A stretch of 64,000 nucleotides of DNA from Thalassospiraceae bacterium LMO-SO8 (GCA_031655335.1 CP134226.1:1984001-2048000), one strand, 5' to 3'. Positions 8,620 to 17,753 are shown, counted from the first letter of the stretch. The notes: generated by a model not told the origin, from the letters alone. Made by a program: numbers and translations.

Positions 8620-9234
8620 TTAGACATCGTCGAGCATCCGGGTCAGGTCGTCGACGGTCTCGGCCTCGATCACGCGCCGTGCCGTGTCGTAATCGAACCC
8701 AGCCCGCGCCAGGGTCGCCAAGTCCTTGTCGCGCCGGTCCGCCCGTTTGTCCGGGGCGGCGTAGGGGCCCAGCCGGCGGCGCCGGGCCAGGGCGGCGGCG
8801 GCGGCCAGGTCGGGCTCCGGCGTGTCCTCGGTCGCGGCGGCAAGGGCCTTGTCGATGTCGTCGGCCCCCACACCCTTCTGCATCAGTTTGAACCGCACGC
8901 CTTTCACCGGCGTGCCCCGGCGCAGCATGTCGCCGGCCCGCGCCTCGGCATAGGCGGCGTCGTCCAGCAGGCCCGCCCGCCGGTAGCGCTGGATCAGGTC
9001 CTCGACCCAGGCGGCCCCTTCTTCCGCATCGGTACCGTGGTGGCGGGCCGACCGCTCGACCCGGCGCATCAGCACCCGGCGCAGGTTTTCGGCCGAGGTG
9101 GCGAAGCGCGCAAGGTAATGGAGGGCGGCGTTGGCAAGACGGCTCTGCGTCGCCTTCTTGGGCCCCCGGGGCTTGCGCCTGGCACCCTTGGCGGGCGCCG
9201 GATCGTCGGAACCGATTGGACTCTCCATGGCCAT
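8620..9234 (-). CDS. recX: Regulatory protein RecX
   Basis: 204 aa. After a basic, low-complexity N-terminus (~residues 1-30, ARRKPRGPKKA) come the three-helix RecX repeats: ALHYLARFATSAENLRRVLMRR, YRRAGLLDDAAYAEARAGDMLRRG and KGVRFKLMQKGVGADDI, ending in RLGPYAA and GFDYDTARRVIE. RecX binds RecA filaments and limits their activity. recA is not in the window. It is divergent from the ABC permease gene; the two starts are about 20 bp apart. Confidence 0.9.
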   Translation of the reverse strand: MAMESPIGSDDPAPAKGARRKPRGPKKATQSRLANAALHYLARFATSAENLRRVLMRRVERSARHHGTDAEEGAAWVEDLIQRYRRAGLLDDAAYAEARAGDMLRRGTPVKGVRFKLMQKGVGADDIDKALAAATEDTPEPDLAAAAALARRRRLGPYAAPDKRADRRDKDLATLARAGFDYDTARRVIEAETVDDLTRMLDDV

Positions 9235-9254
9235 ATCTTATAAGGAGCGCGATG

Positions 9255-10091
9255 ATGCGTGACCAGACACCCCTTGCCGCCCTGCCCACCATGCCGTCCG
9301 CGACCGACGGCCTGCCCCCCATGGGGGCGGTCAACTGGATCGGGCTGAAGACGCTCTACCTGCGCGAGGTGCGGCGCTTCATCAAGGTCTACACCCAGAC
9401 CCTGGTCGCCCCCCTGGTGACGACGATGCTGTTCCTCGCCGTGTTCGCCCTGGCGCTCGGCGGGGACCACCGGGTCGTGGTCGGCATGCCGTTCATGACC
9501 TTCCTGGCCCCCGGCCTGATCATGATGGCGATCGCCCAGAACGCCTTCGCCAACACCTCAAGTTCCCTCATCATCGGCAAGATCCAGGGCAACATCGTCG
9601 ACAGCCTGATGGCGCCCCTCAACGCCCATGAACTGGTGTTCGGCTTCGCCATCGGCGGCATGACCCGCGGCGTCGCCGTCGCCGTCGTCGTGGGTGCGGC
9701 CATGGCGATGACCGTGGACATGGGCCTGCACGACGTGTTCTTCGTCGTCTATCACGCGGTCATGGGGGCCCTGATGCTGTCGCTTCTGGGCCTCGCCGGC
9801 GGCATCTGGGCCGACAAGTTCGACCATATCGCGGCGGTCACCAACTTCGTCATCACGCCGCTGTCGTTCCTGTCGGGCACCTTCTATACGGTGCAAAGCC
9901 TGCCTCACGGCGCCCAGGTGGCGGCCCATTTCAACCCCTTCTTCTACATGATCGACGGCTTCCGCTACGGCTTCATCGGCCATGCGGACGGCAACCTGTG
10001 GATCGGCGTCGCGGTCATGGCGGCGATCAACGGGGCGCTCTGGTGGCTGTGTACCTGGATGTTCCGCACGGGCTACAAGCTGAAGGCCTGA
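9255..10091 (+). CDS. ABC-2 type transporter permease
   Basis: 278 aa from ATG 9255 (TAAGGAG ends 7 nt upstream; ATG 9252 directly before it is the alternative). Six hydrophobic segments in the ABC-2 (YadH/NodJ/DrrB) pattern, with FLAPGLIMMAIAQNAFANTSSSLIIGKIQGNIVDSLMAP style core followed by NFVITPLSFLSGTFYTVQSLP and HFNPFFYMIDGFRYGF, all typical of this family. An N-terminal cytoplasmic region of ~35 residues precedes TM1. The partner ATPase is not adjacent on either side, so it must be encoded elsewhere. Substrate unknown. Confidence 0.88.
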   Translation: MRDQTPLAALPTMPSATDGLPPMGAVNWIGLKTLYLREVRRFIKVYTQTLVAPLVTTMLFLAVFALALGGDHRVVVGMPFMTFLAPGLIMMAIAQNAFANTSSSLIIGKIQGNIVDSLMAPLNAHELVFGFAIGGMTRGVAVAVVVGAAMAMTVDMGLHDVFFVVYHAVMGALMLSLLGLAGGIWADKFDHIAAVTNFVITPLSFLSGTFYTVQSLPHGAQVAAHFNPFFYMIDGFRYGFIGHADGNLWIGVAVMAAINGALWWLCTWMFRTGYKLKA

Positions 10092-10133
10092 GGCCCGCCC
10101 AAAAGCCGTCGCCGAACGGTCATCTTGCCGCCG

Positions 10134-10162
10134 TTGACAAGGGGGCACGAGATATCGATACT
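10134..10162 (+). promoter_or_regulatory. Sigma-70-type promoter for argD-argF
   Basis: TTGACA at 10134-10139, exactly 17 bp, then GATACT at 10157-10162 (4 of 6 to TATAAT). A transcript would start near 10169, giving a leader of about 85 nt before argD. That leader contains the hairpin at 10193-10219. Confidence 0.6.
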
Positions 10163-10192
10163 CGGCGGCTTTCCTGGTAAGGAAGATGGTTG

Positions 10193-10219
10193 AAGCTCCT
10201 GGAAAACGGGGGCTTTTTT
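10193..10219 (+). terminator. Terminator-like hairpin in the argD leader (possible attenuator)
   Basis: AAGCTCC (10193-10199) pairs with GGGGCTT (10209-10215) through seven pairs including one G-U, around a 9-nt loop, followed by TTTT. It lies downstream of the argD promoter and 34 bp before the argD start. It may simply end read-through from the ABC permease gene, or act as an attenuator for arginine genes. A 16-codon ORF (10186-10236, ATG with AAGGA just upstream) overlaps the hairpin but has only two Arg codons. Confidence 0.45.
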
Positions 10220-10252
10220 CCGTTTTGACACGTTGAGCCAAAGGAGAGCGAA

Positions 10253-11449
10253 ATGATCAGCGCCGTCATGCCGAATTACGCGCGGACCGCCTTCGCCCTG
10301 GTCAGGGGTGAGGGCATGTACGTCTGGGCGGACGACGGCCGACGATTCCTCGACATGGGATCGGGGATCGCTGTCAATTCGCTCGGCCATTGCCATCCGA
10401 AACTGGTGGCCGCGCTGACCGAGCAGGCGAAGACCCTGTGGCATGTCTCGAACCTGTACCGGGTCGCCGGGCAGGAGCGGGTCGCCGATCTTCTGGTCGC
10501 CAACTCCTTCGCCGACACCGTGTTCTTCAACAACTCGGGCGCCGAGGCCGTGGAGGCCGCGATCAAGATGGCACGGCGCTACCACCACGGCGCCGGGCAT
10601 CCGGAACGCTACCGCATCATCAGCTGCGACGGCTCGTTCCACGGGCGGTCGCTGACCGATCTGGCCGCCGGGTCCAGCGAGAAGCACCGCGAAGGCTTCG
10701 GCCCCATGCCCGAAGGCTTCGACCACGTGCCGTTCGACAACCTGAACGCCATGCGCGCCGCGATCACCGACCAGACCGCGGCGATCCTGGTCGAGCCGGT
10801 GCAGGGCGAGGGCGGCATCAAGGCGCCGTCGCCGGGCTTCCTCAAGGGAATCCGCGAAATGTGCGACGAATTCGGCATCCTCATGGTGCTGGACGAGGTG
10901 CAGACCGGTAACGGCCGCACGGGCAAGCTGTTCGCCCATGAATGGGCGGGCGTGACGCCGGACATCCTGGCCACGGCCAAGGGCCTGGGCGGCGGGTTCC
11001 CCGTCGGCGCCGTGCTGGCGACCGAGGCCGCCGCCAAGGCCATGACGCCGGGCAGCCACGGATCGACCTTCGGCGGCACGCCGCTCGCCATGTCGGCGGT
11101 CGGCGCGATGCTGGACGTCGTCCTGGCGCCGGGGTTCCTCGCCAATGTCGACAAGATGGCCCGCGTGCTGTGGGACCGGCTGGGCGCCGTCGTCGCCAAG
11201 CATCCGACGGTGCTGACCGAAGTGCGCGGCCAGGGCCTGATGGTCGGCATGCGCTGCGCCGTGGAAAACGGCATCCTGGTCGGCAAGATGATCGACAACG
11301 GCGTGCTGACAGTGCCGGCGGGCGACAACGTCGTGCGCATGCTGCCGCCGATGATTCTCGAGGAAAGCCACATCGACGAGGCGGTCGCCGCGCTCGACAA
11401 AAGCTGCGCCGAAATCGCGGCGGACATGGCCGAGGAGAAGACGGGATGA
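10253..11449 (+). CDS. argD: Acetylornithine aminotransferase
   Basis: 398 aa, normal length. Class III PLP aminotransferase: N-terminal [71 protein letters not shown] and the PLP-lysine motif [13 protein letters not shown]. It converts N-acetylglutamate semialdehyde to N-acetylornithine with glutamate in arginine biosynthesis. AAAGGAGAG lies 7 nt before the ATG. The stop overlaps the start of argF (ATGA), so the two are translationally coupled. Confidence 0.96.
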   Translation: MISAVMPNYARTAFALVRGEGMYVWADDGRRFLDMGSGIAVNSLGHCHPKLVAALTEQAKTLWHVSNLYRVAGQERVADLLVANSFADTVFFNNSGAEAVEAAIKMARRYHHGAGHPERYRIISCDGSFHGRSLTDLAAGSSEKHREGFGPMPEGFDHVPFDNLNAMRAAITDQTAAILVEPVQGEGGIKAPSPGFLKGIREMCDEFGILMVLDEVQTGNGRTGKLFAHEWAGVTPDILATAKGLGGGFPVGAVLATEAAAKAMTPGSHGSTFGGTPLAMSAVGAMLDVVLAPGFLANVDKMARVLWDRLGAVVAKHPTVLTEVRGQGLMVGMRCAVENGILVGKMIDNGVLTVPAGDNVVRMLPPMILEESHIDEAVAALDKSCAEIAADMAEEKTG

Positions 11450-12363
11450 GCGCGCTTCGCCATTTCCTAGATCTCGACCGGACCGACGCGGGCACTCTGC
11501 GCCGGATTCTCGACCGCGCGGCCGCGATGAAGAAGAACGGGGCGGCGGGCTCGGCGCCCCCGTCCCTGGCCGGCAAGACGCTGGTGATGATCTTTGAAAA
11601 GCCGTCGACCCGCACCCGCGTGTCGTTCGAGGTCGCGATCCAGCAACTGGGCGGCCGCGCCGTCGTGCTGTCGGGCAATGAATCGCAACTCGGCCGCGGC
11701 GAAACGGTGGCCGATACGGCGCGCGTGCTGTCGCGCTATTGCGACGTCATCATGATCCGCACGGACGATCCGCAGAAACTTCACGATCTGGCCGAATACG
11801 CCACCGTGCCGGTGATCAACGGCCTGACCGACGCCTCGCACCCGTGCCAGATCATGGCCGACATCATGACCTATGAGGAACATCGGGGTGGGATCAAGGG
11901 CCGCACCGTGGCCTGGGCCGGCGACGGCAACAACGTCGCCGCGTCGTGGATTCACGGGGCCGCGCGGTTCGGTTACCAGTTGCGCCTGGCCTGCCCCGAG
12001 GCGCTGTCCCCCAATCCCGACCTGGTGGCCTGGGCGGCGGGCGAGGGCGCGGATGTTCAGGTGACCGAAGACGCCGACGCGGCGGTCGCCGGGGCGGATC
12101 TGGTCGTTACCGACACCTGGGTGTCCATGGGCGACGCCGACGCGGGGTCGCGCCACAACCTGCTGACGCCCTACCGTGTGGACGATCGCCTGATGAAGCT
12201 GGCCGCGCCCGATGCCCTGTTCATGCATTGTTTGCCCGCGCACCGCGGCGAGGAAGTGACCGAATCCGTGATCGACGGGCCCCAGTCCGTGATCTGGGAC
12301 GAGGCCGAAAACCGCCTGCACGCGCAGAAGGGTATCCTGGCCTGGTGTCTGGGCGACGTCTGA
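11446..12363 (+). CDS. argF: Ornithine carbamoyltransferase
   Basis: 305 aa. The start at 11446 is set by the ATGA overlap with argD and by the family N-terminus [12 protein letters not shown]; a longer in-frame extension upstream is antisense-like noise. Carbamoyl-phosphate site [13 protein letters not shown], the ornithine loop region and [11 protein letters not shown] are all present. Catalyses ornithine + carbamoyl phosphate to citrulline in the cytoplasm, the step after ArgD/ArgJ. Neighbouring argD-argF order is common in alphaproteobacteria. Confidence 0.96.
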   Translation: MSALRHFLDLDRTDAGTLRRILDRAAAMKKNGAAGSAPPSLAGKTLVMIFEKPSTRTRVSFEVAIQQLGGRAVVLSGNESQLGRGETVADTARVLSRYCDVIMIRTDDPQKLHDLAEYATVPVINGLTDASHPCQIMADIMTYEEHRGGIKGRTVAWAGDGNNVAASWIHGAARFGYQLRLACPEALSPNPDLVAWAAGEGADVQVTEDADAAVAGADLVVTDTWVSMGDADAGSRHNLLTPYRVDDRLMKLAAPDALFMHCLPAHRGEEVTESVIDGPQSVIWDEAENRLHAQKGILAWCLGDV

Positions 12364-12398
12364 CCGGATCTTCCGAACGATGGTGAAGGACGCCCCTC

Positions 12399-13220
12399 AT
12401 GTTTGACGAAGCGGGCATCCGCGACCTGGAACGCCGGGCCGCCGACTGCTGGCCGCCGTTCAGCCAGGGCATTCTGGAAGGCTGGCAACTGCGCTTTTCC
12501 GAAGGCGTGTCACGGCGCGCCAATTCCGTTCTGGCGCTTGAGGAGACGGGGGAGAGCGCCCTCGACCTGCGTATCGACGCGGCGGAAAAATTCTACCGTC
12601 AGCGCGGCCTGCCCTGCCGGTTTCAGATTTCCGGCGCCGTCGCGCCGCGCGGCCTGGACGCGGCGTTGGAACGCCGCGGCTACGCCATCGAGGCGCGCAC
12701 CCTGGTCATGACCGCCGACGCCGCGTCCGTGGTGGAAAACCTGGCCGATCGACAGGCGATCCGTTTTCGCGCGCGTCTGTTTTCCGGCCCCACGGGGGCG
12801 TGGTTTCAGGTCTACGGCGGCGGCCTGGCGCAGGGCCGCGAACGCGGCCTGCGTTGCCGCCTGGCCGAAGGCCTGCCGGCGCCGCGGGCCTATGCGGTGG
12901 TCGACGACGGGTCCGAGCCCGCCGCCGTGGGGGCCGCCGTGATCCGCGACGATTGGGCGCTGATCCTGTGCATGGCGACGCGGGACGGGTTTCGCCGACG
13001 GGGACATGCCGCGCGGGTGCTGGCCGCGCTTGCCGCCTGGGCCGCCGATACGGATCGAAACCGACGCCTGTTCCTACAGGTGGAATCGGACAATCGTCCC
13101 GCCATGGCGCTTTATCACTTGGCGGGCTTCCAAGCCGCGCATACCTATTATTATCGGACACAGACACAAGCCGCCTCAAACGATGCCCTCCCCGACACCG
13201 CCGACCGAGACAATGCCTGA
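12399..13220 (+). CDS. GNAT-family N-acetyltransferase
   Basis: 273 aa. The N-terminus (WPPFSQGILEGWQLRFSEGVSRRANSVLAL) is typical of a GNAT subfamily with an N-terminal GNAT-like lobe. The acetyl-CoA loop is in the C-terminal half: TRDGFRRRGHAARVLAALAAWA (R/QxxGxA pattern), then LFLQVESDNRPAMALYHLAGF. GAAGGA lies 8 nt before the ATG. It sits between argF and hslO and overlaps hslO by 8 bp, so it is probably in one transcript with both. Acceptor substrate unknown. Confidence 0.88.
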   Translation: MFDEAGIRDLERRAADCWPPFSQGILEGWQLRFSEGVSRRANSVLALEETGESALDLRIDAAEKFYRQRGLPCRFQISGAVAPRGLDAALERRGYAIEARTLVMTADAASVVENLADRQAIRFRARLFSGPTGAWFQVYGGGLAQGRERGLRCRLAEGLPAPRAYAVVDDGSEPAAVGAAVIRDDWALILCMATRDGFRRRGHAARVLAALAAWAADTDRNRRLFLQVESDNRPAMALYHLAGFQAAHTYYYRTQTQAASNDALPDTADRDNA

Positions 13221-14118
13221 CGCCGCTCTTTCCCTCGACGACGTTGTTCAGCCGTTCCATGTGGACGCACTGGGCGTCAACGGGCGCGTCGTGCGCCTGG
13301 GGCCGATCCTCGACCGGCTGGTCGCGCCGCACGACTATCCGCCGGCCGTCGCCGACCTATTGGCGCAGGTCGTGGTGCTGGCGGCGACGCTGTCCAGCGT
13401 GCTCAAGTTCGACGGCGTGTTCACCTTGCAGGTTCAGGGCGATGGCCCGGTCGGCCTGGTCATGGCCGACGTGACCTCGGCCGGCGGGGTGCGCAGCTAT
13501 GCCCGTTATGACGCGGACCGCCTGGCGGCGCTCGATTCCTCGGGCGCCCAGGGGGCGCCGGTTCCGGCGCTGCTCGGGTCTGGGTATCTCGCCTTCACGG
13601 TCGACCAGGGGCCGGACACGGACCGCTATCAGGGTATCACCGAACTGGTGGGGGCGAGCCTGGCCGACTGCGCCCATGATTATTTCCGCCAATCCGAACA
13701 GCTGGAAACCGCGATTCTCCTGGCGTCCGGCACCGATCCGCTGGCCGCCGGGGCGATCATGGTGCAGCGCCTGCCGGACAGACGCGGCGCCGACAAGGAC
13801 GAGGCCGAGGAAGCCTGGCGCCGGGCGGTGATTCTGATGAGCAGCCTGTCGTCGGGCGAACTGCTTGACCCGGCGGTGACCACGGACCGGCTGCTCTATC
13901 GCCTTTACCATCAGGACGGGGTACGGGTGACCGAAGGCCGGCCCGTGAAACAGTCCTGCCGCTGTTCCCGGGACAAGGTCGAAATGACCCTGCGTTCCTT
14001 CCCGCAGGCGGAAATCGAGGACATGGCCGAGGACGGCAAGGTCACGGTAACCTGTGAATTCTGCCGCACGGACTATGTCTTCGGCCCGGACCAGATCGAA
14101 GCCCTGTACCGGGATTGA
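13213..14118 (+). CDS. hslO: Hsp33 redox-activated molecular chaperone
   Basis: 301 aa from ATG 13213 (an ATG ten codons upstream, 13183, is possible). It has the Hsp33 core and the C-terminal zinc/redox switch: QSCRCSRD followed after about 30 residues by TCEFCRTDY, the C-X-C ... C-X2-C set that binds zinc when reduced and forms disulphides on oxidative stress. Cytoplasmic holdase. It overlaps the 3' end of the GNAT gene. The pairing of hslO with argF is frequent in this class. Confidence 0.95.
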   Translation: MPDAALSLDDVVQPFHVDALGVNGRVVRLGPILDRLVAPHDYPPAVADLLAQVVVLAATLSSVLKFDGVFTLQVQGDGPVGLVMADVTSAGGVRSYARYDADRLAALDSSGAQGAPVPALLGSGYLAFTVDQGPDTDRYQGITELVGASLADCAHDYFRQSEQLETAILLASGTDPLAAGAIMVQRLPDRRGADKDEAEEAWRRAVILMSSLSSGELLDPAVTTDRLLYRLYHQDGVRVTEGRPVKQSCRCSRDKVEMTLRSFPQAEIEDMAEDGKVTVTCEFCRTDYVFGPDQIEALYRD

Positions 14119-14233
14119 TGTCGCTGTCCGTCTTGGCGGCGAGGATAATTCGGCCCATGCCTTGATCCTGACACAGGGCATGCTCAGTATGGCGGGCACC
14201 GGGGAACCCATTGGAGCGAGGAAACGACGACCG

Positions 14234-14830
14234 ATGACCTTCACCAGATCACTGACCACCGCCCTTGTCGCCGGCCTTGTCGCGCTGGGCGGTTGCACCA
14301 CGCCGGACCCCAGCGTCAACCTGCCGGAAATCACCTTTCAGCATGCGCCGGCCTTGAACCTTGCCGTCGACCGGGTCGAAATCGTCGATGTTCACAAGGC
14401 GCCCCTTGCGCCGCCCAACGTGGAACACAAGATGCAGACGCCTCCGGCCAAGGCGATGGCGATCTGGGGCCGCGACCGGCTCAAGGCCGTGGGCGGTGCC
14501 GCCGGGACGGTCGCGCGCCTGACGATCGAACGGGCCCAGGTGACCGAAACCAAGCTGCCGCGCACCCAGGGCATTAAGGGGGCCTTCACGACCGATCAGG
14601 ATGCCCGATACGACCTGGAGATGTCGGCCATGATCGAGGTGTTCGATCCCCAGGGCCGGCGCGTCGGTCATGCGGCGGCGCGGGCCACCCGCAACCAGAC
14701 CGTGCCCGAGGACGTGACTCTGAACGACCTGAACAAGACCTGGTTCGCGATGATGGAGGCCGCCCTCAAGGATTTCGACCACGAAATGGAAACCAACATG
14801 CGCCGCTTCCTCGGCAACTGGATGCGCTGA
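14234..14830 (+). CDS. Predicted lipoprotein, 198 aa
   Basis: The start at ATG 14234 gives a lipoprotein signal peptide MTFTRSLTTALVAGLVALGG with lipidation Cys at residue 21 (LGGC). GAGGAAA lies about 9 nt upstream. The mature protein is alpha/beta with motifs IEIVDVHKAP-like, PPAKAMAIWGRDRLKAVG, GAFTTDQDARYDLEMSAMIEVFD and a long C-terminal helix (NKTWFAMMEAALKDFDHEME). It resembles small conserved alphaproteobacterial lipoproteins, but I cannot name a family. Probably outer-membrane anchored (Thr at +2). Confidence 0.78.
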   Translation: MTFTRSLTTALVAGLVALGGCTTPDPSVNLPEITFQHAPALNLAVDRVEIVDVHKAPLAPPNVEHKMQTPPAKAMAIWGRDRLKAVGGAAGTVARLTIERAQVTETKLPRTQGIKGAFTTDQDARYDLEMSAMIEVFDPQGRRVGHAAARATRNQTVPEDVTLNDLNKTWFAMMEAALKDFDHEMETNMRRFLGNWMR

Positions 14831-14959
14831 CTCGCCGTCCCGCGCGTCTGGGGACTTGACCCGGCGGGCGCGGCTCCGCACCATGTGCCCGGGCTGCCAA
14901 TGTCCGGCGCGCATCCATAATCCCGCGATATCCCGTTCCCTCCCTGCCGGAAGGCTTTC

Positions 14960-15550
14960 ATGCTGACCTTCACCGCCGCCTGCTTCTTCCTGTTCATCAC
15001 GCCGGGGCCGGGGGTGCTGTCGTTGGCCGGTGTCGGGTCGGGCTTCGGTTTCGCCCAGGGACGGCGCTACATGATCGGCCTGTTCCTGGGCACCAACTTC
15101 GTGGCGCTGGCCGTGGTCACGGGCCTGGCCGCCGCCGTGTTGGCGGTGCCGCATGTGCGCACGGTGCTGCTTTATGCGTCCGCCGCTTATCTTCTGTATC
15201 TGGCGCTGCGCATCGCCTTCGCCGGATCGAAGATCGCCTTCATCGAACGCCAGTCCGCGCCGGGGGTGATGGGGGGGCTCATGTTGCAGGCGATCAACCC
15301 AAAGGCCTATGCCGTGAACACGGCCTTTTTCTCGGGCTTCGCCTTCATGCCGGACAATCTGGCCATGGAGCTTGCGATCAAGTTCGCGGTCATGAACGCG
15401 CTTTGGGTCTGCATCCATTTCCTCTGGCTGTGGGCCGGGGTGACCCTACACCGCCTGGACCTGCCGAAACGCACCCAGTTCGCCATTAATGTCGCCATGG
15501 CCTTGTCCATGCTGGCGGTCGTCGCGCTCGCCGTCATCGCGCAGCGGTAA
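14960..15550 (+). CDS. LysE/RhtB-family amino-acid exporter
   Basis: 196 aa, six hydrophobic segments. The N-terminal ITPGPGVLSLAGVGSGFGFAQG is the family's diagnostic PGP motif region, and GLMLQAINPKAYAVNTAFFSGF matches the conserved NPKA segment after TM3. Inner-membrane efflux of amino acids or homoserine-like metabolites is the family role; substrate cannot be assigned. GGAAGG precedes the ATG. Confidence 0.9.
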   Translation: MLTFTAACFFLFITPGPGVLSLAGVGSGFGFAQGRRYMIGLFLGTNFVALAVVTGLAAAVLAVPHVRTVLLYASAAYLLYLALRIAFAGSKIAFIERQSAPGVMGGLMLQAINPKAYAVNTAFFSGFAFMPDNLAMELAIKFAVMNALWVCIHFLWLWAGVTLHRLDLPKRTQFAINVAMALSMLAVVALAVIAQR

Positions 15551-15696
15551 ACAGGACAACGCCGTACGCAAACGCTTAGGGGCCTTCGGGTAAGCGTGAA
15601 ACCAATCGCAACCGCGGATCGGCGGGCACAGAATTGCCCGACAGCGCAGGACATGCCCTGCGCACCCTTAACCCGATAATCCGAGGAATTTTCATC

Positions 15697-15960
15697 ATGA
15701 TCCGCAAACTAACCCTGTCCGCCGCCCTGGCGGTCCTCACGACAGGCGCTGTCTTGGCCGCCGATTTGACACCGGGCACGATTCTGGGAACCGACCACAA
15801 ATCCATCGCCGCCGCCTTGGCCGCGCAGGGATATGACCTGGTCAAATTCGAACAGGAACACGGCCGTATCGAGGTCAAGGCCATGAAGAACGGTCAGCGC
15901 TGGGAACTGAAGCTCGACGCCAAAACCGGCAAGATCACGGAAGTAAAGGCCGACGACTGA
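15697..15960 (+). CDS. PepSY-domain periplasmic protein, 87 aa
   Basis: Start at ATG 15697 (GAGGA 9 nt upstream) with a signal peptide MIRKLTLSAALAVLTTGAVLA cleaved before ADL. The mature ~65 residues form one PepSY domain: IAAALAAQGYDLVKFEQEHGRIEVKA and WELKLDAKTGKITEVKADD. Small secreted PepSY proteins are often paired with b-type cytochromes or two-component systems and are thought to bind or inhibit other exported proteins. Its stop overlaps the cytochrome start by one base (TGATG). Confidence 0.87.
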   Translation: MIRKLTLSAALAVLTTGAVLAADLTPGTILGTDHKSIAAALAAQGYDLVKFEQEHGRIEVKAMKNGQRWELKLDAKTGKITEVKADD

Positions 15961-16580
15961 TGTCCGGCAAGTCCGAAGAGGCGGGGAGGCAAAGCGCCCC
16001 CGCCTGGGACCCTGTGGTCCGCCTGACCCACTGGTGTATCGCGCTCGCTGTGGTGCTCAACGGCCTGATCGTCGAGGACGAATCGCTGATCCACATCTGG
16101 ATCGGCTATGCCGCCATCGCCTTCCTGGTGCTGCGTCTCCTCTGGGGCGTCATCGGCACGGAAGAGGCGCGGTTCACGTCGTTCCCGCCGAGCCTCGCCG
16201 GCGCCAAGGAACATCTGTCCGACCTGCTCACCGGGCGGCGGCGGCCGCATCGTTCGCACAATCCTCTGGGCGCGCTCATGGTCTATGCGCTTTGGGGCAC
16301 GCTGATCGTCGTCGCGGTCACGGGCGTGATGATGGAAAGCGATCCGTTCCCGGCCACGGGCGGCGGGCTCGGCGACGGATTCATGGCCATTTTCCGTGAA
16401 TACGAGCGCGCTTCCGGCGGCAGCGAATTCCTTGAGGAGATTCACGAGGCCGCGGCCAACATGTTACTGTTCCTCGCCGTGGTCCATGTCGGTGGCGTGC
16501 TGATGGAATCTTGGCTTACTGGAGTCAATCTGGTTCGGGCCATGGTGAAGGGCGGCAAGAGAATGCAAGACGGCGGATGA
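15960..16580 (+). CDS. Cytochrome b561-type membrane protein
   Basis: 206 aa with four membrane helices. The signature WDPVVRLTHWCIALAVVLNG at the first helix carries a haem-ligand His, and HEAAANMLLFLAVVHVGG near the C-terminus supplies two more. It therefore looks like a di-haem b-type cytochrome that passes electrons across or within the inner membrane. Start overlaps the PepSY stop, and its stop overlaps the LuxR gene (ATGA), giving a three-gene coupled operon. Confidence 0.88.
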   Translation: MSGKSEEAGRQSAPAWDPVVRLTHWCIALAVVLNGLIVEDESLIHIWIGYAAIAFLVLRLLWGVIGTEEARFTSFPPSLAGAKEHLSDLLTGRRRPHRSHNPLGALMVYALWGTLIVVAVTGVMMESDPFPATGGGLGDGFMAIFREYERASGGSEFLEEIHEAAANMLLFLAVVHVGGVLMESWLTGVNLVRAMVKGGKRMQDGG

Positions 16581-17095
16581 GCGACGACACGATTTCCCAA
16601 CCGGCGCGGCAGGCAGTTAGCCGCCGCGTCGCCCTGCTTTCCGCCCTGCTTGCGGTGCAGGTGCTCTGCGCCGTGTTCTTCGTCGCCGACGTGGTCGACG
16701 ATTTCCGGATGGGCGGCATCACGCCGCACACCCTGTTCGAAGGGGCCGTCGCCGCGGCCCTTTTCGTCGGCGTCGTCCTGGGCGGGCGCGAGATGCGCCG
16801 CACCCTTGAGCGCAACCGCCAGGCCGAGGACGCGGCGACCGCGGCGTCCGGCGCCTTCGCCCAACTGATCGAACGGCGGTTCGCCGACTGGTCCCTGACG
16901 GGGGCGGAGGCCGAGGTCGCCCTTTTGGCGCTCAAGGGCTTCGACGTCGCCGAGATTTCCGGAATCCGCGGCACCGCCGAGGGCACGGTGCGCGCCCAGC
17001 TGGCGCGCATCTACGCCAAGGCCGGTGTCGCCAGCCGCTCTCAATTCGTTTGCCTGTTCATTGACGACCTGCTGGCGGCGCCGATCACCGCCTGA
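16577..17095 (+). CDS. Membrane-anchored LuxR-type HTH regulator
   Basis: 172 aa from ATG 16577, set by the ATGA overlap with the cytochrome gene. Two hydrophobic helices near the N-terminus (~18-40 and ~52-70; RVALLSALLAVQVLCAVFF and FEGAVAAALFVGVVLGG) are followed by a short helical linker and a LuxR/GerE-like HTH: WSLTGAEAEVALLALKGFDVAEISGI, then GTVRAQLARIYAKAGVASRSQ. There is no receiver domain. It is the last gene of the PepSY-cytochrome b561 operon, so it may report on that membrane complex to DNA; that link is inference. Confidence 0.82.
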   Translation: MSDDTISQPARQAVSRRVALLSALLAVQVLCAVFFVADVVDDFRMGGITPHTLFEGAVAAALFVGVVLGGREMRRTLERNRQAEDAATAASGAFAQLIERRFADWSLTGAEAEVALLALKGFDVAEISGIRGTAEGTVRAQLARIYAKAGVASRSQFVCLFIDDLLAAPITA

Positions 17096-17180
17096 TCGCC
17101 GGACGCCCGGCCGGGGGTGGCGGCTTGCATTCCCCCGCGGCCGGGGTAACCATGTGGCCGGACACACCGGGCAGGACGCC

Positions 17181-17753
17181 ATGGAACAGATCACCGCGCT
17201 TGTTACCCAGTACGGCCCGCTCGCGGTTTTGGCCGGGACGTTCTTCGAAGGCGAGACCATCGTCCTGGTCGCCGGCTTTCTCGCCCATCAGGCGGTGCTC
17301 AACCCCGTCACCGTCGGCCTGTGCGCATTCGCCGGCGCCGTGCTGGGCGACCAATTGTGGTTCTACCTGGGCCGCCGCCACGCCGGCCACGCCCTGGTCC
17401 GCCGCCTGACCCGCCAAGCCGTGTTCGAAAAGGCGCTCGGCGCCATCGAACGCCACCCCCGCAAGTTCATTCTCAGCTACCGGTTTATTTACGGCCTGCG
17501 CACGGTCAGTCCCGTGGCACTCGGCCTCAGCAACGTGCCGGCGGGTCTGTTCCTGATCCTGAACGTGGCGGCCGCGGCGGTCTGGGCGGCGGCGTTCACG
17601 GCGCTGGGCTATTTCTGCGGCCAGGCGGTCGAGACCCTATGGGGCGACATCCAGGCCGCCGAGCACCGCCTGTTCGTGGCCTTGCTGGTGGCCGGCGCGG
17701 GTTTCGTGGTGTTTCAGGCGATCCGCCGCCGGCGCCGGAATTCGGGCGTCTAG
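17181..17753 (+). CDS. DedA-family membrane protein
   Basis: 190 aa from ATG 17181. Features of the DedA/SNARE-associated fold: FFEGETIVLVAGFLAHQ near the N-terminus, GAVLGDQLWFYLGRRHAGH, and FILSYRFIYGLRTVSPVALGLS, including the conserved Arg residues implicated in function. DedA proteins act in lipid-carrier or phospholipid flipping and membrane homeostasis. Its TAG overlaps the trkH stop on the other strand within the same CTAG. Confidence 0.9.
   Translation: MEQITALVTQYGPLAVLAGTFFEGETIVLVAGFLAHQAVLNPVTVGLCAFAGAVLGDQLWFYLGRRHAGHALVRRLTRQAVFEKALGAIERHPRKFILSYRFIYGLRTVSPVALGLSNVPAGLFLILNVAAAAVWAAAFTALGYFCGQAVETLWGDIQAAEHRLFVALLVAGAGFVVFQAIRRRRRNSGV

Noticed and set aside
10942-11445. N-terminal extension of argF back into argD
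   Set aside because: The extension is Arg/Gly-rich out-of-frame translation of argD; the ATGA overlap at 11446 and the family N-terminus fix the start.
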